This document shows, piece after piece, positions 36,101 through 44,411 of a stretch of 52,631 bases of DNA (its first letter is position 1; each line of letters begins with the position of its first letter). The notes below the pieces were generated by a model, which was not told the DNA's origin, searched no databases, and saw nothing but the letters and a program-made list of their open reading frames with translations. The stretch comes from Roseobacter sp. (GTDB taxonomy: Bacteria > Pseudomonadota > Alphaproteobacteria > Rhodobacterales > Rhodobacteraceae), in the NCBI GenBank assembly GCA_024636475.1, contig JAGXHA010000086.1, positions 1 through 52,631 of the forward strand, given 5' to 3'. The position numbers were made by a program, and so were the translations under genes.

Positions 36101-36436
36101 GTGCATGAAAAAGCTATCCGCGAGGAGCAGAACGTGTTCTCGGGTTTGACTGCTGTCTACGCCGCGTCGCGTTTTCAAGGTCAGCGCATTTTGAAGGCGG
36201 CGGGCGGGCGAAAAGCTTTGTATTCACGCGGCAGGGTGACAGTGATGGTCGGCACGTATTGGTTGCCATTGCTCCGGCTGGGCAGGCCGCTTACGATCGA
36301 GCAAGCCCTGTCATGCAACGCCGACGCGACCTTCTTTGTCCCTGAACTTCAGCACTTCATCGATATGTTGGGGCGCTTTCAAGCGTTTTGCCGCGAACCT
36401 GTCGATCAGATTATCAAACCGGAGCCATTGAAATGA
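36101..36436 (+). CDS. Doubtful small ORF overlapping the sulfatase start
   Basis: A 111-residue frame from a GTG at 36101, open upstream to a TTG at 36080. Its stop overlaps the sulfatase ATG as ATGA, the arrangement used throughout this genome for coupled genes. I do not recognise the product. A hydrophobic stretch VTVMVGTYWLPLLRL occurs mid-protein and the end is basic. Against it: the GGGGAGG upstream is better placed for an out-of-frame ATG at 36104, which would encode only 14 residues (MKKLSARSRTCSRV). It could be a real coupled gene, a gene remnant, or a leader-peptide region. Confidence 0.3.
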   Translation: MHEKAIREEQNVFSGLTAVYAASRFQGQRILKAAGGRKALYSRGRVTVMVGTYWLPLLRLGRPLTIEQALSCNADATFFVPELQHFIDMLGRFQAFCREPVDQIIKPEPLK

Positions 36437-38085
36437 CCGATACACCGAATGTCCTGTGGATTATGGCGGATCAACTGCGGTTCGACTATCTTAGTTGTTA
36501 TGGGCATCCGCACCTGCATACGCCCCATATCGATGCCCTGGCGCAACGAGGCGTGCAGTTTACGAATACTTACGTCCAGTCCCCGGTTTGTGGCCCCTCG
36601 CGGATGTCAGCCTATACCGGGCGTTATGTGCGCAGCCATGGCTCCACCTGGAACGGGATGCCCTTGCGTGTTGGAGAGCCGACCCTTGGCGATCATCTGC
36701 GCGAAGCAGGTGCGCGTGCTGTTTTGGTTGGCAAAACCCATATGATTGCGGACCGTGAAGGCATGGCTTGGCTTGGCATCGATCCTGCCAGCGAAATTGG
36801 CGTCCGCCGGTCCGAATGTGGGTTTGATGCGTTTGAACGTGATGACGGCCTGCACCCTGACAGCGCGCGGCAGAATTGGTCTGCCTATGACGATTACCTT
36901 GTTAACTTGGGCTACAAATCCGACAATCCGTGGGAGGACTTTGCAAACTCCGGCGTTGATGAAAACGGCGATCTGATGTCGGCTTGGTTGCTCAAGAATT
37001 CGCGCATGCCCGCAAACGTTCCAGAAGAGCATTCCGAAACCGCCTATATGACGGACCGGGCAATGGCCTTTATGGACGGGGCGATGGAGGATGGTCGCCC
37101 TTGGCTGTGTCATCTGAGCTATATCAAACCACACTGGCCTTATATCGTTCCAGCCCCCTATCATGACATGTACGGGCCAGAGCATATCGTTGATCCGATC
37201 CGGTCGGTCGCCGAAAAGACGACGGATCATCCGCTCTTGCGCGCCTATCAAAACGCGCGTGTCTGCCGCAGTTTTTCACGCGATCAGGTACGGACCCATG
37301 TCATTCCGGCGTATATGGGGTTGATCAAGCAGTTGGATGACAACCTTGGAAGACTGTTTGCGTGGATGGACGAAAAAGGGCTGAGCGAGAATACAATCAT
37401 CGCTTTCACCTCGGATCATGGCGACTACATGGGCGACCACTGGATGGGCGACAAGGACTTTTATCACGAGGTCGCCGTCAAGGTGCCGTTGATTATTTCC
37501 GATCCCCGCCCTGTGGCGGACGACACCCGTGGCACGACGTCTGCAGAATTGACCGAAATGATCGACCTTGTTCCGACATTCATGGCCGCCCTTGGCTGTG
37601 AGCCAAAGCCCCACATCATCGAAGGGCGCAACCTGGCACCCTTGCTGAATGGCACTGATGGGTTTTCTCGCAAATACGCGATCAGCGAACATGACTATTC
37701 CAGTTTCGAGATGGCCAAAGCCCTGAACGTGCCGCAAGAGAATGCCCGCACGGTGATGATTTTCGATGGCCGATGGAAATATATCCGCTGCGAAGGCTTT
37801 GCTCCGATCTTGTTCGATCTTCAAAACGATCCACAAGAGCTTTGCGATATCGGCAGATCACAAGCGGCCGAGCATATCGACATACGCACACGCATGGAAA
37901 AAGCACTGCTGTCGTGGTCCCTGCAGCACCACACGCGGATCACGGCAACAGCTGACGTGCTCAAACGGCAGGGAAATGCCGCAGAAGTCGGCATTCTGAT
38001 TGGGTTCTGGGATGAGGCAGAGTATGAGGCGGTGACTGGCAAGCCTTTTGATAGCCTAGTGCCGGTCGGGCCAAATACAGTTTGA
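36433..38085 (+). CDS. Sulfatase / phosphonate monoester hydrolase family protein
   Basis: A 550-residue alkaline phosphatase-superfamily hydrolase. The N-terminal metal-binding block is NVLWIMADQLRFDYLSCYG. The signature SPVCGPSRMSAYTGRY contains C-x-P-S-R, whose Cys is converted to formylglycine and attacks the ester. The later metal block is FTSDHGDYMGDHWMGDK. The ADQLRFD form resembles phosphonate monoester hydrolases and related promiscuous sulfatases more than classic arylsulfatases, so the true ester (sulfate, phosphonate or phosphate diester) is open. No signal peptide is seen, so it is probably cytoplasmic. No maturase gene is nearby. GGAG precedes the ATG at 36433. Confidence 0.86.
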   Translation: MTDTPNVLWIMADQLRFDYLSCYGHPHLHTPHIDALAQRGVQFTNTYVQSPVCGPSRMSAYTGRYVRSHGSTWNGMPLRVGEPTLGDHLREAGARAVLVGKTHMIADREGMAWLGIDPASEIGVRRSECGFDAFERDDGLHPDSARQNWSAYDDYLVNLGYKSDNPWEDFANSGVDENGDLMSAWLLKNSRMPANVPEEHSETAYMTDRAMAFMDGAMEDGRPWLCHLSYIKPHWPYIVPAPYHDMYGPEHIVDPIRSVAEKTTDHPLLRAYQNARVCRSFSRDQVRTHVIPAYMGLIKQLDDNLGRLFAWMDEKGLSENTIIAFTSDHGDYMGDHWMGDKDFYHEVAVKVPLIISDPRPVADDTRGTTSAELTEMIDLVPTFMAALGCEPKPHIIEGRNLAPLLNGTDGFSRKYAISEHDYSSFEMAKALNVPQENARTVMIFDGRWKYIRCEGFAPILFDLQNDPQELCDIGRSQAAEHIDIRTRMEKALLSWSLQHHTRITATADVLKRQGNAAEVGILIGFWDEAEYEAVTGKPFDSLVPVGPNTV

Positions 38086-38378
38086 ACGAGTGCCCTGATC
38101 GCCGATCTTGCTGGACATCATACAGGAACGGATACGTCGAAGAGGTGTTCGCCCGGTGCCATATCGAACGCGTTTTGAACCGCCCCTGATTTACCGAGTG
38201 CGACAGAATCCGCCAGTTTACCGCAAGTGCTATTGCGAAAAGTCGCCTGTTTTTAGCGCATTCGTCATATTGATGTGGCGGTGTTGCCAAGCAGGACATA
38301 AGTGATGACTTAAATCTGGCCTTCGAAGGAATCGTAGGACTAATCCGGTATCCTTCTGACAATAAGCAACTGGTTCCA
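38086..38378. other. Intergenic region upstream of the opg operon
   Basis: 293 nt with no supported gene. It should contain the promoter of the glucan operon. A short frame at 38108-38305 is Arg-rich and has no ribosome-binding site. No clear terminator for the sulfatase gene and no strong operator palindrome were found. Confidence 0.4.
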
Positions 38379-40037
38379 ATGACTAAAAAAACTTGGTCTT
38401 CCCATTCGGGCATGGCACATCTTGACCGTCGCACGCTGCTTGGCGCGCTTGCCAGCTCTGTGGCAACGCTGGCTTTTTCGCGCAGCGCTTTCGCGCAGGA
38501 AAGTGTTTCGTCAGACACCGAGGTGGAATTTCACCCGGGCGAGGGTGTCGCGTCCAAAGCTGATCCTGCCGAGCTTCGGCCATTCTCTTTTGAGTGGCTA
38601 GACACAAAAATGATAGAGGCCGCGCAGGCTGATTATCTCGCACCGGTCGACGCGCCAGACGTGATCGCGGATCTTGATTACGACAGTTATCGGAAGATCC
38701 AGTTCGATCCCGAACGCGCGCGATGGGACGGTGACGGCAGTTTGTTCCGTCTGCATGCCTTCCATCCGGGATGGCTTTACAAACAGACTGTGGCCATTCA
38801 CGAGGTTGTCGACGGGTTGCAAACCCCAATGACCTTTTCCACTGATGATTTTCTGTATTACGACGAACTTGCATCACGTGTGCCCAAGCATGCACAATTG
38901 CCCGGCGTGGCCGGGTTTCGCCTGAACACCACGTTGAACCGGGCCGACCTGTTCGACGAGATGATCTCGTTTGTTGGTGCATCGTATTTCCGCGCTTTGG
39001 CGCGGGGCAGTAGCTACGGGCTTTCTGCACGGGGCCTTGCCATCAACACAGGTCTTGGCGGGGAAGAGGAGTTTCCGCGCTTTACCGAATTCTGGCTGGA
39101 ACGACCCAAAGCGGGTCAAGAAGACGCTATTTTATATGCCGCGCTCGACAGCCCGTCTTGCACAGGGGCATACCGCTTTGTGATCCGGCCAGGTGCCGAA
39201 ACGACCATCGACGTGACCGCGAAACTGCATTTTCGCCGTGATGTAGAACAACTGGGCGTGGCCGCATTGACTTCGATGTTCTTGTTCGACGAAAAGAACA
39301 GCCACAGTTTCGACGATTTCCGGCCACAGGTCCATGACAGCAATGCTTTGATGGTGATGCGGACGGATGGTGATGTTCTGTGGCGTCCGCTGAATAATCC
39401 CCCGCGCTTGGCCAGCACCTATCTGAACGAGCCTCAACTGAAATCCTTTGGCTTGATCCAGAGGGACCGCGACTTTGTCGACTATCAGGACGCAGGCGCA
39501 CATTATCACGACCGCCCCTCTGTTCTGATTGAACCTCGGGGAGATTGGGGTGAGGGTGCGGTTCGGTTGGTCGAAATCCCATCTGACCTTGAAGGCAATG
39601 ACAATATTGTCAGCTTTTGGGTGCCCGCCGAAAAACCGCGTGCAGGCGAAACCCGCGAGTACGCTTACCGGCTAAGATGGGGTGCACTGGGCACTGATCG
39701 CAACGGTGACCGTGCCTGGATTACCAGCACGTTGGCAGGTCAAGGCGGTACTTCTGGTGTGTCCGACAAAAAAGTTTCGATGCGCAAATTTGTGATCGAC
39801 TTTGACGGCGGTTTGATGGCGCGGCTTCCTGCTGATGCCAAGATGGAACCTGTCGTCACCTTGTCTGCCGGCAAAATTCAACACATCGCCTTATCGAAAG
39901 TCGAAAACACAACGATATGGCGTCTTGTTATTGATATAGACGGCGAAAATCAAAATCTTGTGGAACTTGTTGCCCATATTGCCGGTTTCGGCCGCAAGCT
40001 TTCCGAAACTTGGATTTACCAATGGATGCGCAAATGA
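38379..40037 (+). CDS. opgG: Glucan biosynthesis protein OpgG (MdoG/OpgD family)
   Basis: A 552-residue periplasmic protein needed for the backbone or branching of osmoregulated periplasmic glucans. The N-terminus has a twin-arginine-like signal (LDRRTLLGALASSVATLAFS...AFAQ), a Tat feature that resembles OpgD of enterobacteria more than OpgG. The mature part carries the MdoG-family blocks FSFEWLDTKMIEAA, YDSYRKIQFDPERA, FYLYDEL-like FLYYDELASR, GSSYGLSARGLAINTG and EFPRFTEFWLERP. It is the first gene of the opgG-opgI-opgH-opgC operon, as in Rhodobacter sphaeroides. The start at 38379 lacks a strong ribosome-binding site; an in-frame ATG at 38412 would still keep the signal. Confidence 0.92.
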   Translation: MTKKTWSSHSGMAHLDRRTLLGALASSVATLAFSRSAFAQESVSSDTEVEFHPGEGVASKADPAELRPFSFEWLDTKMIEAAQADYLAPVDAPDVIADLDYDSYRKIQFDPERARWDGDGSLFRLHAFHPGWLYKQTVAIHEVVDGLQTPMTFSTDDFLYYDELASRVPKHAQLPGVAGFRLNTTLNRADLFDEMISFVGASYFRALARGSSYGLSARGLAINTGLGGEEEFPRFTEFWLERPKAGQEDAILYAALDSPSCTGAYRFVIRPGAETTIDVTAKLHFRRDVEQLGVAALTSMFLFDEKNSHSFDDFRPQVHDSNALMVMRTDGDVLWRPLNNPPRLASTYLNEPQLKSFGLIQRDRDFVDYQDAGAHYHDRPSVLIEPRGDWGEGAVRLVEIPSDLEGNDNIVSFWVPAEKPRAGETREYAYRLRWGALGTDRNGDRAWITSTLAGQGGTSGVSDKKVSMRKFVIDFDGGLMARLPADAKMEPVVTLSAGKIQHIALSKVENTTIWRLVIDIDGENQNLVELVAHIAGFGRKLSETWIYQWMRK

Positions 40038-40234
40038 TGATCAAAAATGCCGCTGTCTTTACCGCCGAGAAAACCGGCTTTGATGGTCGAAAAGCAGCGA
40101 TCATGCGCGACGCGGCCTTGCCTGATGCGCCGTTTGCAATGCCAAGACAGGTCATTGAGGTGTCCCGTCCGAGCGTAGCAGATACGGTGCTGGACTGGGT
40201 CCGCGGCTTTGGCCTGATGGCGCGTGGCCGCTGA
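40034..40234 (+). CDS. opgI: Small protein OpgI-like, between opgG and opgH
   Basis: A 66-residue protein starting MMIKNAAVF, whose ATG overlaps the opgG stop as ATGA. Its end abuts or overlaps the opgH start region. It has no membrane segment and no motif I can name. In R. sphaeroides an open frame called opgI sits in exactly this place in the opgGIH-opgC operon, so the symbol is assigned by position and size, not by recognised sequence. It may help OpgH or OpgG. An in-frame ATG at 40022 would add four residues. Confidence 0.75.
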   Translation: MMIKNAAVFTAEKTGFDGRKAAIMRDAALPDAPFAMPRQVIEVSRPSVADTVLDWVRGFGLMARGR

Positions 40235-40238
40235 AAAC

Positions 40239-42038
40239 ATGACCGGCGCAAGGGCCCTTTCCAACGTGCTGACCACGCGGGCCTGTGCCATTTTGGTAAG
40301 TGTCGGGCTGGGGGCAGGGGCTGCTGCGCTTTTCTTGCAATTTGGTGCCGCCGATGGATACCAGATGGTTGACGGTGTCCGCGCCGCCTTGGTGTTTGTT
40401 ACCACTTTTTGGCTGGCTTGGGGCGCGATGCAGGCCATAGCGGGGCTGATCGCTTCATGCCAAGCGCCGGAACCGCTCACATCCCCCATCACCACCCGCA
40501 CAGCAATTTTGATGCCCGTCTACAACGAAGATCCCGGCGTGGTCTTTGCCCGTGTCGCAGCGATGGACGATGGCATTGCCCTTCTCGGTCTGACAGACCA
40601 CTTTGACTTTGCTATTCTTTCAGATACCCAAGACGATCAATTGGGGGCCGAGGAAGAAGACTGGTTCGTCCACCTCTGGGATGATCGCGCACAAGAAGCG
40701 CGCACATCCAAAGGGTTGAGGCCACGGTTTTTCTACCGACGCCGCCATAAAAACACCGGACGCAAAGCAGGTAACATTCAGGACTTTTTTGAAAGGTCCG
40801 GGGCAAATTACGACTTTGCGCTGATCCTGGATGCGGACAGCTTGATGGAAGGCAGCACAATCGCAGAGTTGGTGCGCCGGATGCAGGCCGAGCCGAAACT
40901 GGGCTTGCTTCAAACACTGCCGCGCGTCACGGGTGCACAGTCGCGGTTTGGTCGTGCAATGCAATTTGCAGCAGGCTTTTATTCACCTGTTTTCGCCCAG
41001 GGTCAGGCCGCTATGCAGGGGGTTGCGGGCCCTTTTTGGGGCCATAACGCCCTGATCCGGGTGCGTGCATTCGCCGAAAGCTGCGCGCTGCCGGAACTTT
41101 CCGGCCCTGCGCCTTTCGGGGGCCATATCCTGAGCCATGACTATGTCGAAGCCGCGCTTTTGGCGCGCGCAGGCTGGTCCGTGCGCGTTGATCCTGATCT
41201 GGGTGGATCTTTTGAGGAAGGCCCGGAGAACATGATCGACTTTGCCAAACGCGACCGCCGTTGGTGTCAGGGAAATCTGCAACATGTCCGGGTGATATCG
41301 GCACCGGGTCTGAAACCATGGTCAAGATTTGTTTTTTTCCAAGGGATCCTGAGCTATATCGCGCCACTTTTTTGGATGATGTTTCTGGCTTCAAACCTTT
41401 ACGCAACCGCAACAGCACCCGAGACAGATTTCTTCCCAGAACCGTTTCAGCTGTTTCCAGTTTTTCCTTCTGACCAAACCTCGAAAGCGGTTGGCGTGGC
41501 GGTGGGTGTGTTTGGTCTTTTGGTCTTTCCCAAGGTGCTGATTTTGGTGGACGCGGCGCTGCGGGGACGCGTTTTTCAATTTGGCGGCACTTGGATTGCC
41601 CTGCGCGGCATGGTGCTTGAATTGGTGATGTCGTCGATCAACGCACCGATCATGCTTATGTGGCAAACCCGCGCCGTATCGCAGGTTTTGATGGGCCGTG
41701 ATGGCGGATGGCCAGCACAAACCCGGGGCGACGGGCGGCTTACCTTGCGAGAAGCATTTTCCGCAGGATGGTGGATTCAGATTTGGGGCGTTGCCGTGAT
41801 TGCTGTGACGCATCTGTTTGCGGCCAAACTGATGCTTTGGGTTCTGCCGATCAGTGTGCCACTCGTTATTGCCCCGCTGGTGATCTGGGCCACATCCTTG
41901 CCATCACGTCCGCCGGTTTTTCTGACACCTGAAGAATTTTCGGTTCCCCCGGTGATTGCAGATCATCACCGGGTCATGGGGCAGTGGGCTCACGCCCAAG
42001 CCCCGATCAATGCCCCATCGGCAAGACTTACAGCCTGA
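40239..42038 (+). CDS. opgH: Glucan glucosyltransferase OpgH
   Basis: A 599-residue inner-membrane family 2 glycosyltransferase that polymerises glucose from UDP-glucose and passes the chain to the periplasm. N-terminal membrane segments (about 15-75) are followed by the catalytic domain: TAILMPVYNEDP, LSDTQDD, ALILDADS (the DxD), GHILSHDYVEAALL and RDRRWCQGN (the Q/RxxRW-type motif). At least four membrane segments follow toward the C-terminus. ATG 40239 is used; a GTG at 40224 is in frame and overlaps opgI. It is shorter than the E. coli homologue, which carries a long N-terminal extension. Confidence 0.93.
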   Translation: MTGARALSNVLTTRACAILVSVGLGAGAAALFLQFGAADGYQMVDGVRAALVFVTTFWLAWGAMQAIAGLIASCQAPEPLTSPITTRTAILMPVYNEDPGVVFARVAAMDDGIALLGLTDHFDFAILSDTQDDQLGAEEEDWFVHLWDDRAQEARTSKGLRPRFFYRRRHKNTGRKAGNIQDFFERSGANYDFALILDADSLMEGSTIAELVRRMQAEPKLGLLQTLPRVTGAQSRFGRAMQFAAGFYSPVFAQGQAAMQGVAGPFWGHNALIRVRAFAESCALPELSGPAPFGGHILSHDYVEAALLARAGWSVRVDPDLGGSFEEGPENMIDFAKRDRRWCQGNLQHVRVISAPGLKPWSRFVFFQGILSYIAPLFWMMFLASNLYATATAPETDFFPEPFQLFPVFPSDQTSKAVGVAVGVFGLLVFPKVLILVDAALRGRVFQFGGTWIALRGMVLELVMSSINAPIMLMWQTRAVSQVLMGRDGGWPAQTRGDGRLTLREAFSAGWWIQIWGVAVIAVTHLFAAKLMLWVLPISVPLVIAPLVIWATSLPSRPPVFLTPEEFSVPPVIADHHRVMGQWAHAQAPINAPSARLTA

Positions 42039-42039
42039 C

Positions 42040-43182
42040 ATGTCTCAAAACTTGACCCTAGCGGGCCTTTCGGGCCTTGGACGCGATCCACGTCTGGATT
42101 TTTTCCGTGGCCTTGCGCTGGTGATGATTTTTATCAACCACGTTCCCGGCAACCCTTTGGAAGCTTTGACAAATCGCAATTTCGGTTTTTCGGATGCCGC
42201 CGAGGGCTTTGTCTTTATGTCTGGAATGGCGGCTGGACTGGCGTATTCGATGACCTTTGTGAACCTGCCGCTCTGGCGTGCCGTTGCCAAATGTTGGGGT
42301 CGGGCGTGGACGCTGTATTCGGTCCATCTGGTGATCAGCATGATCAGTTTGGCGATTATGATGGGGGCGGCATATTGGTTTGATGCAGAAAAGATGTGGG
42401 TATCAAACAATGTCGGCCCATGGATCGCCGCCCCTGTGCAAGCTACGATCGGCATTGCCACGTTGGGGCACCAGTTCGGCTATCTGAATATTCTACCGAT
42501 GTATGCAGCGCTTTTGCTTATGACGCCGGTGATGATCCTTATCGCACACCGCAGTGTTTGGCTTATGTTGGCGCTTTCTTTCCTTTTGTGGATTATCACG
42601 GGCGAGACACGGCTGAACGTGCCCGCCTTTCCCAATCAGGGGGGCTGGTTTTTCAACCCCTTTGCGTGGCAATTCCTTTTCGCAATTGGTCTTGCCGCTG
42701 GGATGTGCATGAAGTCAGGGCAGCGGTTGGTACCGAATGTCGCTTGGGCTAAATGGGGCTCGTTGGCGATTTTAATCTTTGTTCTTGCCTGGATGAAGTT
42801 CGGTGTCGTTCAAGACTTCGGTCGGTCAGGTCTGTCGTTTTTGCGTGACCACGGCTTCCCGTTCTATATCACGAATTTCGACAAGACCTTTCTGGCCGCC
42901 CCGCGATTGCTGCACATCTTGGCTTTGGCATATTTTCTATCCACCCAAACCTGGATAATCCGCCTGTCGGCCAGTCGCTGGGTGTGGCCCATCGAACTGA
43001 TGGGGCGGTTTGGTCTGGCTTGTTTTGCGCTTGGTACGGTTTTGTCGATCCTTGGCCAGTCGATTAAGGCTTCGTTGATCTTTGATCCGTGGTTGTTCGA
43101 CATGGGCTTTGTGTTTGTGGGTCTTGCCCTTCAGATGGGGTTCGTCCGCATCAAATGGCAGCTTGCGCAAAAGCCTGCGTGA
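42040..43182 (+). CDS. opgC: Periplasmic glucan modification acyltransferase OpgC
   Basis: A 380-residue multi-pass membrane protein of the OpgC family. In R. sphaeroides OpgC adds succinyl groups to the periplasmic glucans. The N-terminal block RDPRLDFFRGLALVMIFINH is the hallmark (Arg-Asp-Phe-Arg-Gly and a membrane segment), followed by FGFSDAAEGFVFMSGM. About ten hydrophobic segments are spread over its length. The ATG at 42040 comes 1 nt after the opgH stop. It is the last gene of the operon, and a hairpin overlaps its stop codon. Confidence 0.92.
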   Translation: MSQNLTLAGLSGLGRDPRLDFFRGLALVMIFINHVPGNPLEALTNRNFGFSDAAEGFVFMSGMAAGLAYSMTFVNLPLWRAVAKCWGRAWTLYSVHLVISMISLAIMMGAAYWFDAEKMWVSNNVGPWIAAPVQATIGIATLGHQFGYLNILPMYAALLLMTPVMILIAHRSVWLMLALSFLLWIITGETRLNVPAFPNQGGWFFNPFAWQFLFAIGLAAGMCMKSGQRLVPNVAWAKWGSLAILIFVLAWMKFGVVQDFGRSGLSFLRDHGFPFYITNFDKTFLAAPRLLHILALAYFLSTQTWIIRLSASRWVWPIELMGRFGLACFALGTVLSILGQSIKASLIFDPWLFDMGFVFVGLALQMGFVRIKWQLAQKPA

Positions 43183-43197
43183 TTTAACGGATCACGC
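43177..43197. terminator. Hairpin at the convergent opgC / ABC gene ends
   Basis: GCGTGAT (43177-43183) pairs perfectly with ATCACGC (43191-43197) around a 7-nt loop; the opgC stop codon lies inside it. No T-run follows on either strand. It sits between two converging genes, so it may act on both strands. Confidence 0.45.
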
Positions 43198-43215
43198 AAC
43201 GCCAAGTCTTCAAAC

Positions 43216-44178
43216 CTAGCGTTTGGACATCCACTTTGCGATCAGGCGATGCTGGACAGCGGCCTGCGCGGCGACGCGGTAAAAGCCGATCAATTCTCTG
43301 ACAGGAGAGGCAAGCCGGTCAAACCCTGACAAGAATGCCACGATGACGCCCACCTGCGTCTCGCCTTGCATGACCATGTAACCGCCGAACAATAATACGC
43401 TAATCGGGCCTAGAGAGTTTAGAAGGTTCAACAAAGATTTCATGAAGAACTTGAGGACGAAGAACTTCATACGATTTTTATAGATATCATTTACGACGGA
43501 CAGACGGTGCTCGTTCGTTTTCTTGTCCATATCGGAGATCTCGTCGCCCAAATCGCGCAAGTAACCGATGCGAATTTCAACCAAATCGTTCAGCCGCCGC
43601 TGGATCACGGGGGTCAGAATGACTTGCGGGAACAAGACCGCGAGCGCAAAAAGGGCGATCATCGGTTCAATGACAAGCATGTAAGTCAAGACGCCCAGAA
43701 GCATCGAGATGTTTGCACAGGCCTGCGAGATGGCTTCACCAACGAACCCGCCAAGTTTCTCAACCTCCGAGCCGACGATGGAAACGGTTCGTCCGCCGGT
43801 GTCGTCTTCTTCGCTTTCGATCCCATCGGCGTATAGGTTTATAAGGTGGGAACGCGTGTAAACGGTGGCGCTTTCGGTCAACCAACTCTGGTAGATACGC
43901 AAAGAGAACTTGACCGCTTGATGCATCAAAACGACGGCGACGTAGATGCCACCGAACAGATAAAGCTGTTGCAGATCCTGCGTTTCGACAACTTCATTGA
44001 CGATCCGCCTTTGCAATTCCAGCGGCACCAGATTCAAAAGCGTCAGTAAAACGGCAGCCAGACATGCAACAACCTGATGCCATCCGCTCATGCGCCAGAC
44101 ATAGCCAAGAATAGAGGACGCGGGTGAATCGTCGCCCGTCTTTGCAATCTTGAGGGGCGTCTTTGGAAAGTAATTCAT
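43216..44178 (-). CDS. ABC exporter-type membrane domain protein without ATPase domain
   Basis: A 320-residue protein with the six-helix membrane fold of ABC exporters. Blocks include QVVACLAAVLLTLLNLVPLE (TM1), LYLFGGIYVAVVLMHQAVKF, and the coupling-helix region YLRDLGDEISDMDKKTNEHR. It ends AVQHRLIAKWMSKR at the point where an exporter would pass to its nucleotide-binding domain. No Walker A, signature or Walker B is present, and the neighbouring sequence encodes none in any frame. So it is either a natural membrane-domain subunit with a distant ATPase or a non-transporting relative. Start: ATG 44178 is preferred; ATG 44223 is possible. The signal for either is weak. Confidence 0.8.
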   Translation of the reverse strand: MNYFPKTPLKIAKTGDDSPASSILGYVWRMSGWHQVVACLAAVLLTLLNLVPLELQRRIVNEVVETQDLQQLYLFGGIYVAVVLMHQAVKFSLRIYQSWLTESATVYTRSHLINLYADGIESEEDDTGGRTVSIVGSEVEKLGGFVGEAISQACANISMLLGVLTYMLVIEPMIALFALAVLFPQVILTPVIQRRLNDLVEIRIGYLRDLGDEISDMDKKTNEHRLSVVNDIYKNRMKFFVLKFFMKSLLNLLNSLGPISVLLFGGYMVMQGETQVGVIVAFLSGFDRLASPVRELIGFYRVAAQAAVQHRLIAKWMSKR

Positions 44179-44411
44179 TTTACCACAAACCCTGGCACCA
44201 TTAACTTTTCGGTCAGTTAGCATGGCACCCGTTTTCGTTCAATCACGTTCACCGAGATCAAAGAAAGATCGGGAAAACCACGGACTTGGGCAGGAATTTG
44301 GTGCTTGGAACCAAACCACTTGCAGCACGCTCCATTTTCATCGGGTCCATCGTTTCTTGCCCTGCATTTCGTGCAACTCGACAGGTCGACTGTTTAAAAT
44401 GCAAGGTCGCG

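Noticed and set aside
38108..38305. 65-codon Arg-rich frame and possible transposase remnant upstream of opgG
   Set aside because: A fragment reading CHIERVLNR looked faintly transposase-like, but the similarity does not continue and stops interrupt the frame.
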